Part shown: positions 63,925 to 64,000 of the stretch, one piece after another
Layout of the letters: each line of letters begins with the position of its first letter
Numbering within the stretch: position 1 is the stretch's first letter
Assembly (NCBI GenBank): GCA_022009935.1
Contig: CP091731.1
Coordinates: forward strand, 1,488,001 to 1,552,000
Length of the DNA: 64,000 bases
Source: Candidatus Melainabacteria bacterium
Lineage (GTDB): Bacteria; Cyanobacteriota; Vampirovibrionia; Gastranaerophilales; Gastranaerophilaceae
Direction of reading: 5' to 3'
Notes under the pieces: model-generated
Databases searched by the model: none
Told to the model about the DNA's origin: nothing
Seen by the model: only the letters and a program-made list of their open reading frames with translations
Made by a program: the position numbers and the translations under genes

Positions 63925-64000
63925 ATGGACGAATGCGACTTGAAGAAGGATTTGGCAAAACTTATTGATATATTGCCCGAGAGTATAAGAAGTGAAATAA
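63925..64000 (+). CDS. Start of a SpoIIIAA/Ycf45-like ATPase (cut by window end)
   Basis: ATG 63925 with AAAGGA upstream reads MDECDLKKDLAKLIDILPES and IRSEI before the window ends. The L-L-x-I-L-P-x-x-I-R pattern is the N-terminus of R3H/SpoIIIAA-type ATPases found in cyanobacteria (Ycf45). Only 25 residues are visible. Confidence 0.45.
   Translation, partial: MDECDLKKDLAKLIDILPESIRSEI

Noticed and set aside
1..64000. Alternative genetic code or programmed frameshifting as the cause of broken genes
   Set aside because: All three stop codons end intact genes, and the breaks lie in varied homopolymers without a slippery-site pattern, including in genes never known to shift.

Overview
Organism. 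The window is AT-rich, densely coded and bacterial. A CsrA/FliW pair, type IV pilus genes with a PilP-like protein, MenA/MenG, a 63.9 kb gene resembling the start of a SpoIIIAA/Ycf45-type ATPase, and several TPR-metallopeptidases together suggest a gut Gastranaerophilales/Vampirovibrionia (Melainabacteria) relative of cyanobacteria. That placement is inference from gene content. Almost every long gene is broken by one-base shifts, usually in homopolymers, and adjacent frames rejoin into normal proteins (GAPDH, L19, PilB, RseP and others). I read these as uncorrected long-read assembly errors, and I annotate whole genes across them.

Layout. 0.4-12.1 kb is a phage-like minus-strand block: LuxR-type HTH, small terminase, tail adaptor, small virion-like genes, a Q/N-rich protein and a portal. 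Inside it (3.3-9.9 kb) lies a toxin-like protein with a colicin M-like C-terminus, followed by an array of orphan C-terminal tips, each next to a multi-membrane candidate immunity gene. 12.3-18.5 kb carries a RipA-like membrane protein, a small zinc protein, a membrane zinc protease, a badly broken unknown gene and a U32 peptidase. 18.5-19.0 kb is a 92-bp tandem repeat between the divergent U32 gene and a pilus operon (PilP-like, PilQ, PilB, PilC) that is followed by a DUF475 gene. 27-34 kb holds RbgA and L19, an AlgJ/AlgI-like O-acetylation pair, a secreted nuclease, tRNA-His, a TPR-protease and GAPDH. 35.0-36.0 kb is repeat-rich and includes a GC-rich island. 36-41 kb has an RHH regulator, a CMP-sugar synthetase, a very large pilin-like protein, a HIT protein, an SDR and a KE-rich membrane protein. 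41.5-49 kb has tRNA-Leu, MenA, MenG, ComF, RseP, an M48 protease, TPR proteins, CsrA and FliW. 49.7-53.2 kb is one giant HD-domain protein with a proline-rich repeat. 53.4 kb is an intact GH13-like gene. 54.7-59.6 kb is a second exchange-type locus: a glycine-zipper protein, an inverted orphan copy of its C-terminal half next to an IS3 remnant, and between them four tandem promoter-driven mini-units, three of which encode 23-25-residue hydrophobic peptides. 60-64 kb returns to housekeeping genes (RibF, DUF1292, RuvX, HEAT-like, ClpX-type zinc finger).

How it fits together. Three accessory systems stand out. (1) The colicin M-like toxin/immunity array looks like a reservoir for swapping toxin tips. 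(2) The glycine-zipper locus shows the same parent-plus-orphan-tip architecture. (3) The mini-gene array has hallmarks of type I toxin genes: its own sigma-70 promoters, a strong SD facing an anti-SD, 5'-3' end pairing with a compensatory change between copies, and terminators. The functions of all three are inferred from sequence architecture only.
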